Virus record (IMG/VR): IMGVR_UViG_3300036790_000609
Span: 1-44,881 of that record
Length of the DNA: 44,881 nt
Strand: one strand, 5' to 3'
Source of the DNA: a virus
Shown here in pieces: positions 42,667-44,881 of the stretch. Numbering within the stretch: position 1 is the first letter of the stretch; every line of letters begins with the position of its first letter. The notes below the pieces were generated by a model that did not search any database, was not told where the DNA came from, and was given only the letters and a program-made list of their open reading frames with translations. The position numbers and the translations under genes were made by a program.

Positions 42667-44007
42667 TTAAAGCCTGCCCTGCCGCCGCCGCACTTCATGG
42701 GCGGCGAATTCCAGCCAGCCGGCCGCGTTGCCGCGTTCGAGCATGAGTTCGGTCAGCGCCCAGATGCAGGCATCGGCACGGTCGGGCGAGCCGTCGCCGA
42801 GATACCCTTCGGTCGAAAAGGCGGAGAGCTGGTCTTCCAGCTCGCCCAGTCCCAGGGCGTGGCCCACTCTGCCTTGTTCGTAGAGCGCCGCGATCGGCTC
42901 GGCGCGGGCCACCTTGCCGCGCGAGGCGGTGACGGATTTGATTCGCGCGCCGACATTGGCGGCCTTCAGCACCTCTTCCACCAGCGCGCCGCCGAAATTG
43001 GTTTCGACCACCACGCAATCGGCCTTGTGCTGCGCCACGGTTTCGGCGACGCGCCGCGCCCAGCCCGCGGGCGAGAGCGAACAGGTGGCATCGGCCAGCA
43101 CGCAGGCGCGGCCCTCCATCGTCTTGCCCGCCGCCACGATGCCCACACTGTCGCGGCCATCGCCGCCGCGCGTGCCGGAAGGATCGACTCCCACCACGAC
43201 GCGCACCAGATCCGGCGTGGTGCCTTGCGACTGCGCGGCCTCGAGCATGGTGCGGGTCCACAACGCGCCGGGCACATCCTCGAGCAGTTCTGCCTCGATT
43301 TCCTGGCGCCCGAGCCGCGTGCCTTCATAGCGGCGGATCACCTCGTCGAAGAAGGCGGGCGCGAGATGTTCGCGGTTGTCGAAGGTCGTGCCGCGCGTCA
43401 TCACCGTGTCGCTGCGCGCCATGATGGCTTTGAGCAGCTTCAGCGGCCTGGGCGTGGTGGTGATCACCTGTTGCGGCCGCACGCCAAGGCGCAGGCCGAA
43501 TTGCAGATTGTCCCATGCCGCGTCGAGCCGCTTCCATTTCGCCAGTTCGTCGCACCAGGCGGTGTCGTGCTGCGGGCCGCGCAGCGCGTCGGGCTCTTCG
43601 GCCGAATAGAGCGTGGCGATGGCGCCATTGGCCCAGGTGAGCCGGCGCTTCGACGGCTCGAACACCGGCCGGTTCCAGGGTGGCGCGATCGCCAGCAAAC
43701 CGCTCTCGCCTTCCACCATCACATCGCGCGCATCGGCGGCGGTGGCGGCGACGAGCGCGATCCGCCTTCCTCTGCCGCTTTCGGCACGGGCGCGAATCCA
43801 TTCCGCGCCGGCGCGCGTCTTCCCTGCGCCGCGGCCGCCCATATAGAGCCATGTCGTCCACGCGCCTTGCGGCGGCTGCTGTTCGCTGCGACCCCAATAG
43901 GGCCAGAGATAGGGCAGCGCGCGCTTCTCCTCTGCGGAGAGTTTGAGAAATTGCCCATTGCGGCTGCGCGGCATCTGCACGCGCGCACCCTCGCGCAATC
44001 CAACCAT
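42667..44007 (-). CDS. terL: Terminase large subunit
   Basis: The 446-residue packaging motor-nuclease has Walker A GGRGAGKT (residues 57-64), an adenine/coupling region IALVAATAADARDVMVEG, Walker B near DTAWCDELAKW, and motif III ITTTPRPLKLLKAI. The C-terminal RNase H-like nuclease begins VVVGVDPSGTRGGDGRD and ends DRADACIWALTELML. It is of the GTA/T4-like headful class. ATG 44007 has GGAG 7 bases upstream; ATG 43974 is the alternative. It is the first gene of the cluster. No host-like promoter was recognised before it. Confidence 0.93.
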   Translation of the reverse strand: MVGLREGARVQMPRSRNGQFLKLSAEEKRALPYLWPYWGRSEQQPPQGAWTTWLYMGGRGAGKTRAGAEWIRARAESGRGRRIALVAATAADARDVMVEGESGLLAIAPPWNRPVFEPSKRRLTWANGAIATLYSAEEPDALRGPQHDTAWCDELAKWKRLDAAWDNLQFGLRLGVRPQQVITTTPRPLKLLKAIMARSDTVMTRGTTFDNREHLAPAFFDEVIRRYEGTRLGRQEIEAELLEDVPGALWTRTMLEAAQSQGTTPDLVRVVVGVDPSGTRGGDGRDSVGIVAAGKTMEGRACVLADATCSLSPAGWARRVAETVAQHKADCVVVETNFGGALVEEVLKAANVGARIKSVTASRGKVARAEPIAALYEQGRVGHALGLGELEDQLSAFSTEGYLGDGSPDRADACIWALTELMLERGNAAGWLEFAAHEVRRRQGRL

Positions 44008-44081
44008 GCGCCGTCTCCATGCTGAGTTGTCTGAAAGGACGCGACGCAGGAAGCAACCGCGGTTAACAAATGTGTCGCCGC

Positions 44082-44618
44082 TTAGGATGCGGGCCTGTTG
44101 CCCTTCTGGGCCGCGACCAGCGCGTTCCATTCGGCGAGGCCGTCGCTTGCAGGCTGGACAGGCACCTCGTTCAGGATCGCTTCGACAAAGGCGCGAAACT
44201 CCGGGCCGAATTGCGGGCGCGACAGTTTCCAGGCGGCGCGAAAGCCCGGCCGCGCCATGAAAAAGCGGACGCCGGCCACATAGGTGTCGTAGGTCGGCTT
44301 CGACATCAGTCCTGCCTTGTACTGCAGGATCGTATCCTCGCCGCTCAGAAACGACGCACGCGCGAGCAGCATCCATTGCGCGAATTCGACCGGCGTCAGA
44401 TCGGCGTCACCCGCCATGCCCTTCAACCAAATTCTGGCCATCTCAGGATGGGCGACCGCAAGCGAGGCCGCCGAGGTACGGTCGGCACGGGCCTGCTGCA
44501 TCAGGCCACGCTGGCTCCGCTCGGCATAACGCACCTGGAGACCCACATAGACAAGCGAGCACACCACCGCCGCCGAAGCGGCGATCTGGCTGATATAGAA
44601 GATCGTTTCGAGCGTCAT
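44082..44618 (-). CDS. Single-pass membrane protein of unknown function
   Basis: The 178-residue product has an N-terminal transmembrane helix (about 5-27, IFYISQIAASAAVVCSLVYVG). A helical soluble domain follows with RSQRGLMQQARADRTSAASL, AHPEMARIWLKGMAG, FAQWMLLARASFLSGEDTIL and RPGFRAAWKLSRPQFGPEF. Proteins of this layout are common in Proteobacteria and uncharacterised. It marks the right flank of the phage cluster. Confidence 0.7.
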   Translation of the reverse strand: MTLETIFYISQIAASAAVVCSLVYVGLQVRYAERSQRGLMQQARADRTSAASLAVAHPEMARIWLKGMAGDADLTPVEFAQWMLLARASFLSGEDTILQYKAGLMSKPTYDTYVAGVRFFMARPGFRAAWKLSRPQFGPEFRAFVEAILNEVPVQPASDGLAEWNALVAAQKGNRPAS

Positions 44619-44857
44619 GCGCCCCCCTCTGCCCCATCGACGCCTGGCACTATAGGGCAGGCATCACAGGGAGGCCCATCGGCCCCGACGAGCACCGGCC
44701 AATGGGGGCAATCACCGTCCCGGCGGCCGGCCGAGGGTCATGCGTTGGCCGCGCGCCAACTTTTTTCACCATGTGGCGAATTCCTGGCGCTCCGGCATTC
44801 GACGGCGGCGCGGCGCAATGCTAGAAGCCCCCTTCTTTTTTGCGAAGGAATTGGCAC

Positions 44858-44881
44858 ATGACGACAGACGACAAGGCCGCG
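44858..44881 (+). CDS. Start of a gene cut by the window end
   Basis: ATG 44858 opens MTTDDKAA with GAAGGA about 10 bases upstream and then leaves the window. Nothing can be said of its product. The gap 44619-44857 before it holds no other gene. Confidence 0.45.

Larger units (their letters stand above)
19838..44007 (-). mobile_element. Siphovirus/GTA-like structural gene cluster
   Basis: Twenty-one minus-strand genes plus three plus-strand cargo genes make a complete head-and-tail set. The order is large terminase, portal, protease, capsid, connector, neck, tail terminator, tube, chaperones, tape measure, DUF2460, DUF2163, NlpC, hub, fibres. This order matches the Rhodobacter GTA cluster and related siphophages. 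No integrase, repressor, replication or certain lysis gene is seen inside. Edges are taken from the last plausible phage genes; no flanking att repeats were recognised. Confidence 0.85.

Overview
The window looks like the chromosome of a GC-rich alphaproteobacterium, probably near Rhizobiales or Micropepsales. I base this on an EcfG-type stress promoter beside an HWE/HisKA_2 kinase, DUF3489-DUF2924-serine recombinase and DUF5681-methylase cassettes, a tRNA-His with A73, and a phage structural cluster ordered like the alphaproteobacterial gene transfer agent (GTA). All assignments come from reading sequence; no database search was run.

Region 1 (1-7.2 kb) mixes chromosomal genes with debris. 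It holds a secreted protein, a secreted-protein gene stopped by an in-frame TAG, a structured inverted-repeat element, a beheaded cytochrome c abutting an IS5-type transposase tail, a DUF4396 membrane protein, and a signalling block. In that block a Crp/Fnr regulator diverges from a receiver protein and a PAS-HisKA_2 kinase. An IS630/IS21 hybrid relic follows.

Region 2 (7-10.4 kb) has small accessory genes: two miniproteins, a Cys-rich protein, two GNAT acetyltransferases, two small membrane proteins, and a tRNA-Phe with substitutions at normally invariant positions.

Region 3 (10.6-17.3 kb) is an accessory island. It carries a DUF3489-DUF2924-large serine recombinase operon, a nuclease/EVE-like gene ruined by a nonsense codon and several frameshifts, and a ParB-type methyltransferase coupled to two DUF5681 genes. 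A roughly 750 bp intergenic stretch with repeated AAATTCCCG words follows.

Region 4 (17.3-19.8 kb) is core: tRNA-His, hutH and an exported protein.

Region 5 (19.8-44.0 kb) is a siphovirus/GTA-like structural cluster on the minus strand. In transcription order it encodes large terminase, a small-terminase-like protein, portal, XkdF-type protease, major capsid protein, a small protein, head-tail connector, neck protein, tail terminator, tail tube, two paralogous chaperones, tape measure, DUF2460, DUF2163, NlpC/P60, tail hub and tail fibres (one with an SGNH-hydrolase-like domain). Three plus-strand cargo-type genes interrupt or follow it: a GLUG-repeat exported protein, a 137-aa protein and an O-acyltransferase. 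I see no integrase, repressor, replication or clear lysis gene among them, so this may be a prophage remnant or a domesticated particle-producing system. It is the best candidate here for something undescribed. The window ends with a membrane protein and the first codons of another gene.
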